Origin: Euryarchaeota archaeon UBA596
GTDB lineage: Archaea > Thermoplasmatota > Poseidoniia > Poseidoniales > Poseidoniaceae
NCBI GenBank assembly: GCA_002498205.1
Contig: DAGQ01000114.1
Coordinates: 7,544-21,041 of the forward strand
Length of the DNA: 13,498 bases
Reading direction: 5' to 3'
Shown: piece by piece, positions 1-6,465 of the stretch
Layout: every line of letters begins with the position of its first letter
How positions within the stretch are numbered: position 1 is the first letter of the stretch
Position numbers and translations under genes: made by a program
The notes under the pieces: model-generated
Told to the model about the DNA's origin: nothing
The model's database searches: none
The model's input: only the letters and a program-made list of their open reading frames with translations

Positions 1-278
1 AGGTTCATATTTGGAGAAGATCTTTTGATGTACCTCCACCTAATGGTGAGAGTTTGAAAATGACTGCTGAAAGAACTCTTCCCTGTTTTGATGAATTAAT
101 TATGCCTGAATTAAAATCAAATAAAAACGTACTAGTTTCAGCTCATGGAAATTCTTTACGTAGTATTGTGATGAAACTAGAGGGAATAGATGAAAAATCC
201 ATAGTTAAATTGGAAATTCCTACAGGCGTACCAAGAATTTATTCATTTGAAAATGATTCATTTATTCTTCAAGAATAA
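1..278 (+). CDS. gpmA: 2,3-bisphosphoglycerate-dependent phosphoglycerate mutase, C-terminal part (5' end outside window)
   Basis: Interconverts 3- and 2-phosphoglycerate in cytosolic glycolysis and gluconeogenesis through a phosphohistidine intermediate. The reading frame is open from base 3 and runs to TAA at 276-278, giving the last 91 residues. Visible family motifs are HIWRRSFDVPPPNGESL, the second catalytic-histidine segment VLVSAHGNSLRSIV, and the C-terminal IPTGVPRIYSF. The first histidine motif (RHG) lies upstream of the window. PPPNGESL runs on without the insertion of about 20 residues found in the E. coli enzyme, which matches the short form I recall from alphaproteobacteria. The internal TTG at 54 is not a start, because conserved sequence precedes it. 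The last 17 bases overlap the end of the convergent JAMM gene. The assignment is firm; the bacterial-type affinity is from memory. Confidence 0.93.
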   Translation, partial: VHIWRRSFDVPPPNGESLKMTAERTLPCFDELIMPELKSNKNVLVSAHGNSLRSIVMKLEGIDEKSIVKLEIPTGVPRIYSFENDSFILQE

Positions 279-960
279 AATTTTCCCATCCATATGGATA
301 ATTATTTTCATCTACAAAAATTACATTAATTCCAACCCCACTTCTGTGATAAGCAATAACCTCTAATCCATGAATTAAATGTCCAGTAGATGCAATTCCA
401 ATAACTCCCTTATTTTTATCAATTAAAGGTCTTCTTTGTCCTTCAACATTATCAAACCAAGGGTGAATTCCTTCTGGTGAAAATTGAATACCCAAAATCA
501 TGTCTATACCTTCAGTATATTGAGCAGCATCGGCATCAGCACCACTTGGAATAGCTACTGCATTAGGATGAGTATGTAACCAATGAGTAAACCTTCCACC
601 TCTTGGCCCTCTATCTACGGCAAAAAAGTCATCAGTCCATTCTTCTGGAATATGATGTACGGAAAATGAATCTCCTCTATTCACAAGATTAGGTTCTCCT
701 AGAATATATCCTTCACCGGCAAAAAGTTGTTTTTGGTTTTTTTGAAATAAAAAGAGTTCATCTACTTCAGATAAATGTGGTCTATCCCAATTTGGATCAA
801 AACCTACTAAAATTTCATCAGGAAGGTTTTCTAATGCCCATTTAATTAATTTTTCAAAAATTTCTCCTGGCATCTGAATTAGTGAAGAATATGATTCTTT
901 TTTTCTTAAAGATATTGAATTATACTCTATCATCAAGTTTTGAAGCCATTGAGACACCAT
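262..960 (-). CDS. JAMM/MPN+ (Mov34/PAD-1) family zinc metalloprotease-like protein
   Basis: Probable zinc-dependent isopeptidase or protease of the JAB1/MPN/Mov34 superfamily. The signature H-x-H-P-x6-S-x2-D is complete in HTHPNAVAIPSGAD, so both histidines, the serine and the aspartate are present. The upstream catalytic glutamate is probably the first Glu of GEGYILGEP, about 46 residues before the first His. With the ATG at 960 the protein has 232 residues. An in-frame TTG at 1008 would add 16 residues (248 in all) but leave only 27 bp to the divergent neighbour, so I prefer the ATG. There is no signal peptide or membrane segment, so it is likely cytosolic. Residues before the motif and the C-terminal GLEVIAYHRSGVG segment match no named subfamily I know. 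Desampylase-like removal of ubiquitin-like proteins is possible, but no SAMP or E1 gene is nearby. Its 3' end overlaps phosphoglycerate mutase by 17 bp. Confidence 0.82.
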   Translation of the reverse strand: MVSQWLQNLMIEYNSISLRKKESYSSLIQMPGEIFEKLIKWALENLPDEILVGFDPNWDRPHLSEVDELFLFQKNQKQLFAGEGYILGEPNLVNRGDSFSVHHIPEEWTDDFFAVDRGPRGGRFTHWLHTHPNAVAIPSGADADAAQYTEGIDMILGIQFSPEGIHPWFDNVEGQRRPLIDKNKGVIGIASTGHLIHGLEVIAYHRSGVGINVIFVDENNYPYGWENFILEE

Positions 961-1035
961 AGTCGCTCTGTATGGCCCTAATGTTTTTTTATCATAAGTT
1001 TGAAGCAATGATGTTTACTGGGGGGTTATGTTGGC
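961..1035. promoter_or_regulatory. Divergent promoter region between JAMM gene and acidic-protein gene
   Basis: This 75-bp gap separates two outward-facing starts and must hold both promoters. It contains an A/T tract (TTTTTTTATCATAA, 984-997) that could serve as a TATA-like element for the minus-strand gene. A run of six G at 1020-1025 lies 10 bases before the plus-strand ATG and may act as a wobble Shine-Dalgarno sequence. Promoter positions are inferred from layout only. Confidence 0.4.
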
Positions 1036-1737
1036 ATGGCAAAACGTAAAAGTCGATTCAGCAAGTTTTTAGGAGCACTAACAGGTACTCCTTATGACAA
1101 ATTATTGAAACAAATAGAAAAAATTCCTGATGAATTCGAAGATGATAGAGCACTTTCGAAAGAAATTAGGCGATATGTGAAAATAATTGTTAAAGCTCAT
1201 AAAGAAGAGAAGATTGATGATGACGAACATGATTTATTAATTGAAGAACTTGAAGATATTGATCCTGAAGGAAGAACATTTGACAAACTTAACGAAGATG
1301 AAGTCTTCTATACTGGAGAAGGTGTTCCGGATGCTCCTTCAGTGAAAGTTGGTAAAAATATAGATTTAGACTCATTAATGCGTAAAAAAACAAACCAATT
1401 CACTGGTTCATTTGGAAGAGAAGAATTTGATGAATATAGAGAAAAAATGGCATTAGAGTTTGCTGAGGAATCTAGAAATGCTGCAGAAGAAGGTTATGTT
1501 GAACGAACTTCTAATGTTGACCCTACTGGAAGAGTTTTCAGAGATGACGAAGAAGAAGCATTAGAAACGAAAAGAAGAATTGCTGTTGAATCTGGTTTAA
1601 TTAATGAAAATGAAGATTATGAAGATGATGAAAATTATTCTGTAGATGAAGATGGTGTTGAATGGTACCAAGACGAAGAAGGTCAATGGTGGTATCGTGA
1701 ACCTGATGAAGATGATTGGGTTGCTGCAGAAGAATAA
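1036..1737 (+). CDS. Very acidic hypothetical protein with Trp/Tyr-rich C-terminal motif
   Basis: I do not recognise this family. The 233-residue product starts with a short basic segment (MAKRKSRFSKFLGALTG) and then becomes strongly Asp/Glu-rich and helical in appearance. A motif of the form DP-x-G-R-x-F occurs twice, in IDPEGRTF (residues 75-82) and VDPTGRVF (161-168), each followed by an acidic stretch, which suggests a degenerate internal duplication. The tail at about 207-228 (GVEWYQDEEGQWWYREPDED) is a short aromatic/acidic module. From memory, related W/Y-rich tails recur on otherwise unrelated marine group II proteins, but this is not verified. There is no signal peptide or membrane span, so it is probably cytoplasmic, with the basic N terminus perhaps contacting nucleic acid or ribosome. 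The stop TAA (1735-1737) abuts the stop of the convergent gene with no spacer. Confidence 0.8.
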   Translation: MAKRKSRFSKFLGALTGTPYDKLLKQIEKIPDEFEDDRALSKEIRRYVKIIVKAHKEEKIDDDEHDLLIEELEDIDPEGRTFDKLNEDEVFYTGEGVPDAPSVKVGKNIDLDSLMRKKTNQFTGSFGREEFDEYREKMALEFAEESRNAAEEGYVERTSNVDPTGRVFRDDEEEALETKRRIAVESGLINENEDYEDDENYSVDEDGVEWYQDEEGQWWYREPDEDDWVAAEE

Positions 1738-2427
1738 TTAATTCAAGGTAGAATTGATTGCATTATACCATTTCATTCCTAATTCATGTGATTGGATTTG
1801 TTTAAATTGTTTGAAAGGGCTGATTGAACGAACGATTCCAAAAACAGCAATATCAACAATATCGGGGCTATCTCCCCCAAAAAAGTCCTTGCCATTAAAC
1901 TCGGAAATAAAATCATCAAGAAGATCATGCCAAAGTTGTTTAGGCTTACGTCCGTCTTTTTTGACTCTTGTTTTAGCTATTATACCCCACATTATTGGAA
2001 AACCTGTCCAAGCATAAAGATGTCTAGATAAGAAACCAAATTTCTCTAATTTTGATACTGTTCTTGTACTACTTAATGCGGATCCAATAGAACCATACAA
2101 AATTGGAATTGTAGCCTTTGATAGTTTTTCATCAACCCATCTTAACCATTCTTCTTGTCTAGCTAAATTATTATTAGATAATTGAGAATTATTATATTTT
2201 TTATCAAGATATAACATGATAGGGGTCGAGTCAATTACAAAATCTTCTTCTGACTCTCTCCAAATTGGTACTTTACCCCAATCTCCAGCAAATTTCAATG
2301 ATTTTTTCCTTCTGAGTGGATTTAATTGATCTTCAGTAAAGTCAATTTTTAAATGCTCTAATAAACTTCTGACTTTCCAACAAAATGGACAAGTTTGGAG
2401 CATCATTAACTTTGGATATTCTCCCAT
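1738..2427 (-). CDS. Prostaglandin E synthase 2-like glutaredoxin/GST-fold protein
   Basis: 229-residue thioredoxin-fold protein followed by a helical GST-like domain. The N-terminal domain has the redox motif CPFC (residues 13-16), the cis-proline segment GKVPIW (Pro54) and the DST glutathione-site motif (66-68). The string NPLRRKKSLKFAGDWGKVPI resembles the mammalian membrane-associated prostaglandin E synthase-2 segment around NPVRR...KVPI. The C-terminal half also resembles that family, with EEWLRWVDEKL near 112-122 and the all-helical end FFGGDSPDIVDIAVFGIVRS. I infer a thiol-disulfide or glutathione-like/haem-binding protein. Prostaglandin synthesis itself is not expected in an archaeon. 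No N-terminal membrane anchor is present, unlike the precursor of the animal protein. It is last in a minus-strand run, 57 bp after the receiver gene, with AGGAG 10 bases before the ATG. Confidence 0.8.
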   Translation of the reverse strand: MGEYPKLMMLQTCPFCWKVRSLLEHLKIDFTEDQLNPLRRKKSLKFAGDWGKVPIWRESEEDFVIDSTPIMLYLDKKYNNSQLSNNNLARQEEWLRWVDEKLSKATIPILYGSIGSALSSTRTVSKLEKFGFLSRHLYAWTGFPIMWGIIAKTRVKKDGRKPKQLWHDLLDDFISEFNGKDFFGGDSPDIVDIAVFGIVRSISPFKQFKQIQSHELGMKWYNAINSTLN

Positions 2428-2484
2428 GTTTTAGGCTCTCCTAAATTAGTAAATAACTATTTGTTTAGATAGTTTATTCAAAAT
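2428..2484 (-). promoter_or_regulatory. Intergenic gap, possible internal promoter for the PTGES2-like gene
   Basis: This 57-bp spacer is much wider than the 5-bp joint between the two genes before it. On the minus strand it holds TTATTTACTAATTTAGG, whose TTATTTA lies about 28 to 22 bases upstream of the ATG and is a plausible archaeal TATA-like element. It is therefore unclear whether the last gene is co-transcribed with the receiver or has its own start. Confidence 0.3.
2430..2445. repeat. Small perfect hairpin overlapping the ribosome binding site of the PTGES2-like gene
   Basis: TTTAGG (2430-2435) and CCTAAA (2440-2445) form a 6-bp inverted repeat with a 4-base loop, two bases upstream of the minus-strand ATG at 2427. 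In the transcript the AGGAG-like site falls within the stem and loop, so the hairpin could dampen initiation or act as an operator. Stems of this size occur by chance, and only the position makes it notable. Confidence 0.35.
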
Positions 2485-2850
2485 TCAAGATCTTGCATTC
2501 TTATCCCAAATATCTAATTTATCTAATTCAAATTTAATAATTGAGTTGTCAGTTCCAAATTGCAAAAATCTTGAATTTGCGGTGGATGATGAACTAATAC
2601 CAATTACTTTCGAAGGACGTTCTATCTGATTTTTACTTACTGCCAAATTTAATTCTTGAAGTACTTGTAATCCATTAATAGGATTGATATAATAATCTAA
2701 TAAAAGTACATCTGGGCTATATTCTTTAATTCGGGTAGTAGAATTATTAGTATCCCAATATTGTTTAATTTCGAAATTATCCAAATTAATATCAAAATTT
2801 GTGACCATTTCTAAAATATCATATGTGTCTTCGAAAACAAGAATTCGCAT
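2485..2850 (-). CDS. Stand-alone response-regulator receiver (CheY-like) domain protein
   Basis: Single receiver domain of 121 residues from the ATG at 2850. An in-frame TTG at 2859 would add three residues and overlap the upstream stop by 4 bp. The ATG gives the usual receiver opening MRILVFED, with the acidic pair Glu7-Asp8. The phosphoacceptor is Asp52 at the end of beta-3 (PDVLLLDYYINPINGL), the hydroxyl residue is in VIGISSS (about 86-88), and the conserved lysine is Lys106 (SIIKF). The proline that often follows this lysine is replaced by Phe. There is no output domain and no histidine kinase in the window, so it presumably signals by protein contact, as CheY-type proteins do. It lies 5 bp after the S15 peptidase stop, so the two are very probably co-transcribed. 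Confidence 0.83.
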   Translation of the reverse strand: MRILVFEDTYDILEMVTNFDINLDNFEIKQYWDTNNSTTRIKEYSPDVLLLDYYINPINGLQVLQELNLAVSKNQIERPSKVIGISSSSTANSRFLQFGTDNSIIKFELDKLDIWDKNARS

Positions 2851-2855
2851 ACTAA

Positions 2856-4703
2856 TCAAACCGCAGATGCATTGTAATGTGCAACTTCAAACCAGTTTTC
2901 ATGTTCCACAGGCCTATCAATCAAAGGCATTCCAAAAGTTCCACCGTCTACTGAAAGACCTGTTGCAGCACATGTACTCGGAAGATAATCTTCACCAGTA
3001 TCTGTTAATTCTATTGACAAAACATGACCTGCTGGAAGAACTACATCTAATGGATTAAATTCCATAAGCATGGTATATGAACCAAATAATGGAGATACTG
3101 GTTTAGCATCATAGCCACCATCTCGATATCGGATATCCATAACTGCATGACCTAATCTTAAACCTAATGTTTCATCCCGTAATGTTGCAAAAATTTGCCC
3201 ACCATTACATCCTTGAGTCGTAACATCAAGGTGTAATGTTGGTAATCCAGAAAGATGTATTTCTTCTTCAAATTGAGGGCTGATTATTTGTAATGCACTA
3301 TCTGCTCTAACAAAAGATGACCCTGAAAATGACCATTCACTTAGATCTTGAATTTCCCAATTCATATCTTCAGGTGGCCAAGTTTCTTCAAGATGCCAAC
3401 GTCCATCATGTGTTTGCATTTGAACATAAGATTCTGTCTCATCTCCAATTCCTTTCAACCAATATTCAAACCAATTAAATAATTCAATTGCCCAATCCAT
3501 ACGACTCATATTTCCATATGCTTCTTCTCCATATCCACTACTTAACCCGGAATGAACTTCTCCTTGATCAGGATAATTATGGCCCCATTGCCCCATTATT
3601 CCTCTAACAGTTAAACCATTATCTCTTAACATTTGATACGTTGGAAATGCATGATATGGATCTACATTCCAATCTTGCATACCCCAAACAATATACACAC
3701 TTCCATTATAATTCTCAATTACATCTCCAAGATGATATCTTTCTTCCCAGTAATCTGACCAATCTGCTCCCCCAAATTCTGCTGCTAAAGAAGTGGTAAC
3801 TGGCATTGCTGGGCCAAATACATCATCGCTACAAATTCTTAGATCATCAGTAGTAGGGTCTGCGGTTGCCATTTCATAGGCTAAATCATAACCCATTGCC
3901 CTAGCTTCTGCAGAACCATTCCGATAAAACATCTGTTGAACTCCAATTGAACCGCTTATTGGAACTATTGTCTTCAAATGTTCAGAAGGATTTTGTGCTG
4001 CTTCCCAATTTGTAGTTCCTGCATATGATTTGCCCATTAAACCTACATTTCCATTGCTCCATTCTTGGGTACCTAACCACTCTACTGCTGCTTGAATTCC
4101 AATCTGTTCTCCAAGGCCTTTAACATCTTGACAATGGGTTGATTGTCCACTACCAAATGTAGAAACTTGAGCTAATGCATAGCCATGAGAAATAAATTCC
4201 TCAAAAATCCATTGTCCAACCCCTAAGTCTGGAATTGTATTTGGGTTTGAATCATCTACCTCAGTTCCAAAGTCATAATATGGATGTACAGTTGCAATTA
4301 CGGGTACTTTTTCACCTTCTTCAACATCAGGCAACCATAATGCAACATGCATTAACGCATCTTCAGGATATCCTGCATCTTGTTCACTAGCTGGTAAGTC
4401 CACTTCTACAAAATGTTCTGTCATCGGAAGTATATCATAAGGACCAGATTCTGGTAATTGAGAACGCCAACTAGTCAAATTTAGATCCATGTTATATCTC
4501 TCTTTGAGAGGGACTTGTTTCCATTGTGAATAATTAATTTCTTCTGATTCTTCAATAATTAATTCATCATTTAAAATAAAAGCCATCACAATGAAAATAA
4601 CAACTACGATTGTTGTAAAAAATATTGTGTAATTTAATTGTTGCTCTGCCCTTCTTTGACTGACAGATTCTGCAATTAATACGGCATCTGGCTTTGTGGC
4701 CAT
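2856..4703 (-). CDS. Membrane-anchored S15-family (X-Pro dipeptidyl-peptidase/CocE-like) serine hydrolase
   Basis: 615-residue alpha/beta hydrolase of the S15/CocE-NonD family. Residues 1-23 are polar with an RR pair, and residues about 24-44 form one hydrophobic membrane span, followed by an acidic segment. The rest is therefore probably extracellular and tethered. The catalytic triad can be read as Ser226 in GKSYAGT, Asp344 in WGMQDWNVDP and His375 in GQWGHNYP. The segment after about residue 450, including HLSGLPTLHLDV and LPAGHVLSIELTDT, fits the C-terminal jelly-roll (PepX_C) domain. Family members remove X-Pro dipeptides or hydrolyse esters. Peptide scavenging suits the outward location, but the substrate cannot be read from sequence. 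The ATG at 4703 follows GGGGT at 4706-4710. It is the first gene of the run with the receiver and the PTGES2-like gene. Confidence 0.88.
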   Translation of the reverse strand: MATKPDAVLIAESVSQRRAEQQLNYTIFFTTIVVVIFIVMAFILNDELIIEESEEINYSQWKQVPLKERYNMDLNLTSWRSQLPESGPYDILPMTEHFVEVDLPASEQDAGYPEDALMHVALWLPDVEEGEKVPVIATVHPYYDFGTEVDDSNPNTIPDLGVGQWIFEEFISHGYALAQVSTFGSGQSTHCQDVKGLGEQIGIQAAVEWLGTQEWSNGNVGLMGKSYAGTTNWEAAQNPSEHLKTIVPISGSIGVQQMFYRNGSAEARAMGYDLAYEMATADPTTDDLRICSDDVFGPAMPVTTSLAAEFGGADWSDYWEERYHLGDVIENYNGSVYIVWGMQDWNVDPYHAFPTYQMLRDNGLTVRGIMGQWGHNYPDQGEVHSGLSSGYGEEAYGNMSRMDWAIELFNWFEYWLKGIGDETESYVQMQTHDGRWHLEETWPPEDMNWEIQDLSEWSFSGSSFVRADSALQIISPQFEEEIHLSGLPTLHLDVTTQGCNGGQIFATLRDETLGLRLGHAVMDIRYRDGGYDAKPVSPLFGSYTMLMEFNPLDVVLPAGHVLSIELTDTGEDYLPSTCAATGLSVDGGTFGMPLIDRPVEHENWFEVAHYNASAV

Positions 4704-4776
4704 ATACCCCGGATGAGTACTTCTTTCATTCCATTTACGGCTAACTTTACAATTAAAGCCTATAGCACAGGTTACA
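4704..4776. promoter_or_regulatory. Divergent promoter region between S15 peptidase and thioredoxin-like lipoprotein
   Basis: A 73-bp gap between outward-facing ATGs. The A/T-rich stretch ACTTTACAATTAAAG (4744-4758) is the most TATA-like part. It lies 19-33 bases before the plus-strand ATG and 41-55 bases before the minus-strand ATG. GGGGT on the minus strand, two bases before the peptidase ATG, is a wobble ribosome binding site. The lipoprotein has no clear ribosome binding site and may be leaderless. Placement is inferred. Confidence 0.4.
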
Positions 4777-5445
4777 ATGTGTAAAATTAAAGCGACTTTT
4801 TTAATTTCAATTTTATTGGCATTTTCATTATCTGGTTGTACTGAATCAACCGAAAATAATGAAGAAATTACACATTATTTCCTTGAAACGAAAAACTGTG
4901 GTTCAAGAGGTGAAGTAAATATTACAAATTTAAGTTTATACGAATGTCAAATCATTCCTTTATTTGATTATTATGATGATTCTAATATTCAAAATAAATA
5001 TCTCTGTGCCATGAATGAAACAGTTGGAAAAACTGAAATTTGTAGTCTGAAACATGGTGAATTATCTGTAGATGAGATCTGGATAGCATATTTTTCAACA
5101 CCGTGGTGTACTCATTGTGAAACTACTTTAAATGCATACGATAAGGCAATTCCGGAAGATAGATTATTTATCTTTAATAAGGATTCAGATCCAAAATATA
5201 GTAACATGAGTTCTTGGAAAGAAAATGCTTCGGAAAGAATAGGGAGGGATATTAATCGACCCTTTATTCAAGCACCTAATCTTGCAACGGAATTGGGTGT
5301 TACTGGCATTCCAATGGCTTTTTTTATTGATATTCATGGTGTAGTAATCGATTATAGTCTTGGTGAAAAGTCAAACGTCAGTGAAATAATAGATGAATAT
5401 GAGTCTGCAATTTTACTAGAAAAGAATTATAAAAATTCTATGTAG
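4777..5445 (+). CDS. Thioredoxin-fold lipoprotein (probable envelope thiol-disulfide protein)
   Basis: 222-residue predicted lipoprotein. A lysine-containing N terminus and a hydrophobic stretch lead to the lipobox LSGC (residues 18-21), so Cys21 would be lipid-modified and the protein tethered outside the membrane. The thioredoxin-like domain covers about 95-215. It has beta strand IWIAYFSTPW, active site WCTHC (Cys111, Cys114) and the cis-proline loop TGIPMAFF (Pro179) followed by IDIHGVVIDYSLG, as in TlpA/ResA-type proteins. Four more cysteines (41, 57, 77, 89) lie between the lipobox and the active site and could form two disulfides or a second redox element. I infer disulfide exchange on exported proteins; partners are not identifiable. 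The end overlaps the convergent TYW2 gene by 8 bp. Confidence 0.85.
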   Translation: MCKIKATFLISILLAFSLSGCTESTENNEEITHYFLETKNCGSRGEVNITNLSLYECQIIPLFDYYDDSNIQNKYLCAMNETVGKTEICSLKHGELSVDEIWIAYFSTPWCTHCETTLNAYDKAIPEDRLFIFNKDSDPKYSNMSSWKENASERIGRDINRPFIQAPNLATELGVTGIPMAFFIDIHGVVIDYSLGEKSNVSEIIDEYESAILLEKNYKNSM

Positions 5446-6367
5446 ATACACTAATATCTAATACAATATGATTTATTTTTGGTGCATATGATTTGACTTT
5501 TTCTATATGTTCTAATTTAAATTTAAAATGTCTATTTGAATCCTCTGAAATTTTTTCTAATTCAGCAATAACTTCTTCAGCCCATTTTTTTTCTTCTTTA
5601 GCGATGGAATTTCCATGCAAATGTAACATCCCTCCTTTTGGATTTAAAGCTTGAATTGCTAAATTCCAACCCTTCTTAGAAGAAGGAAGTAAACCTAACA
5701 TTACTCTATCTATCCCTCCAAGAATATTAGGATTTGATAATATTGAGATGTTATTCCCTTCATGAATTATACATTTATCTAAAACCCCATTGTGATTTAA
5801 ATTCTTTTTCAATTCATGAATTGAATCAGAATTCAGTTCACAAGCATGTAAAAATTTAGTATTTGCATGTACCAATAATGGTAATGTGTAGTAACCAATT
5901 CCTGCATATAAATCAAGTACGATTTCATCAGAACAATCAAACTTTGACATCCTAATCCTTTCAGAAACATTACCCGAAGAAAACATGACCCTAGTTGTAT
6001 CAAACTCAAAAATTATTCCATTTTCTTTGTGAATTACAATTCCATCTTCACCATACAATAATTCCACTTGACTTTTTCGCATCGGTCCCAATTTTATCCT
6101 ATTTTGTCTACCAATTTTTGATACTCCCAAAACATCACAAAAAATTTTCCAAATATTCTTATTTGAAATTAGTAATACCTCATTCCAAATTTCGGAATTT
6201 AATGAATTCTCAGGGATTAAAACCATATCTCCTAATTTTTCCCAACGAGAGGGTATTTGCTTTATCAATTCGAGTTTTTTTGTATCGTCAATATCTAGAT
6301 TATCCAACTCATTCTCAATTTTATATCGCAATATAGAGTAGGGGCTTAAACGGTCTTTCGAGTCCAT
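5438..6367 (-). CDS. tyw2: TYW2-type tRNA(Phe) wybutosine-synthesis aminocarboxypropyltransferase
   Basis: Transfers the 3-amino-3-carboxypropyl group of S-adenosylmethionine to the tricyclic base (imG-14) at position 37 of tRNA(Phe) in wybutosine-type base synthesis. Family landmarks in order are SRWEKLGDMVLIPE, GRQNRIKLGPMRKSQVELLYGEDG, MFSSGNVSERIRM, SAM-binding motif I DLYAGIGYYTLP, HACELN, DRVMLGLLPSSKKGW and SYAPKINHIVLDI at the end. DRVMLGLLPSS stands where Trm5 methyltransferases carry an NPP-type motif, which favours TYW2 over Trm5. The resemblance to human TRMT12/TYW2 (LGLIPSSEEGW, HACEWNP) is striking from memory. I chose ATG 6367 (309 residues) because AGGTGA sits four bases upstream (6372-6377). 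A TTG at 6412 would add 15 unconserved-looking residues. No other wybutosine gene is nearby. Confidence 0.9.
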   Translation of the reverse strand: MDSKDRLSPYSILRYKIENELDNLDIDDTKKLELIKQIPSRWEKLGDMVLIPENSLNSEIWNEVLLISNKNIWKIFCDVLGVSKIGRQNRIKLGPMRKSQVELLYGEDGIVIHKENGIIFEFDTTRVMFSSGNVSERIRMSKFDCSDEIVLDLYAGIGYYTLPLLVHANTKFLHACELNSDSIHELKKNLNHNGVLDKCIIHEGNNISILSNPNILGGIDRVMLGLLPSSKKGWNLAIQALNPKGGMLHLHGNSIAKEEKKWAEEVIAELEKISEDSNRHFKFKLEHIEKVKSYAPKINHIVLDISVST

Positions 6368-6446
6368 ATTTTCACCTATTTTTACGCGGTATGTAATGGG
6401 CCAATACGGCAAACGCTGTTAAATGAGCGGACATAAGGGGTGTTAC
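6368..6446. promoter_or_regulatory. Divergent promoter and ribosome-binding region between TYW2 and surface-protein genes
   Basis: A 79-bp gap with good ribosome binding sites on both sides: AGGTGA on the minus strand (6372-6377) before TYW2, and GGGGTG at 6437-6442 before the surface-protein ATG at 6447. An alternative plus-strand ATG at 6423 lacks such a site. The right part also holds one arm of a 9-bp inverted repeat (6402-6410). Confidence 0.45.
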
Positions 6447-6465
6447 ATGGGAACACGCCGTATTG
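6402..6465. repeat. 9-bp perfect inverted repeat flanking the surface-protein start
   Basis: CAATACGGC at 6402-6410 is mirrored by GCCGTATTG at 6457-6465, with 46 bases between the arms. The start codon (6447) and its GGGGTG lie in the enclosed loop. The arms are G+C-richer than their surroundings. They could be a protein-binding pair or a long-range RNA stem, or chance, since a few 9-bp matches at this spacing are expected in a window of this size. Confidence 0.3.

Noticed and set aside
1028..1072. Short out-of-frame ORF starting at ATG 1028, just before the acidic-protein start
   Set aside because: It is about 14 codons long and overlaps the true start; the downstream ATG at 1036 gives a normal lysine/arginine-rich protein opening.
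1754..2017. Plus-strand frame opposite the PTGES2-like gene
   Set aside because: The minus-strand protein has clear family motifs across this region, so the opposite frame is a shadow.
5995..6336. Plus-strand frame opposite TYW2
   Set aside because: TYW2 motifs continue through the region on the minus strand; the other frame has no motif and no ribosome binding site.
6368..6412. N-terminal extension of TYW2 from a TTG at 6412
   Set aside because: The ATG at 6367 has AGGTGA four bases upstream, and the added residues look unlike the family. The extension would also leave almost no room for the divergent gene's promoter.
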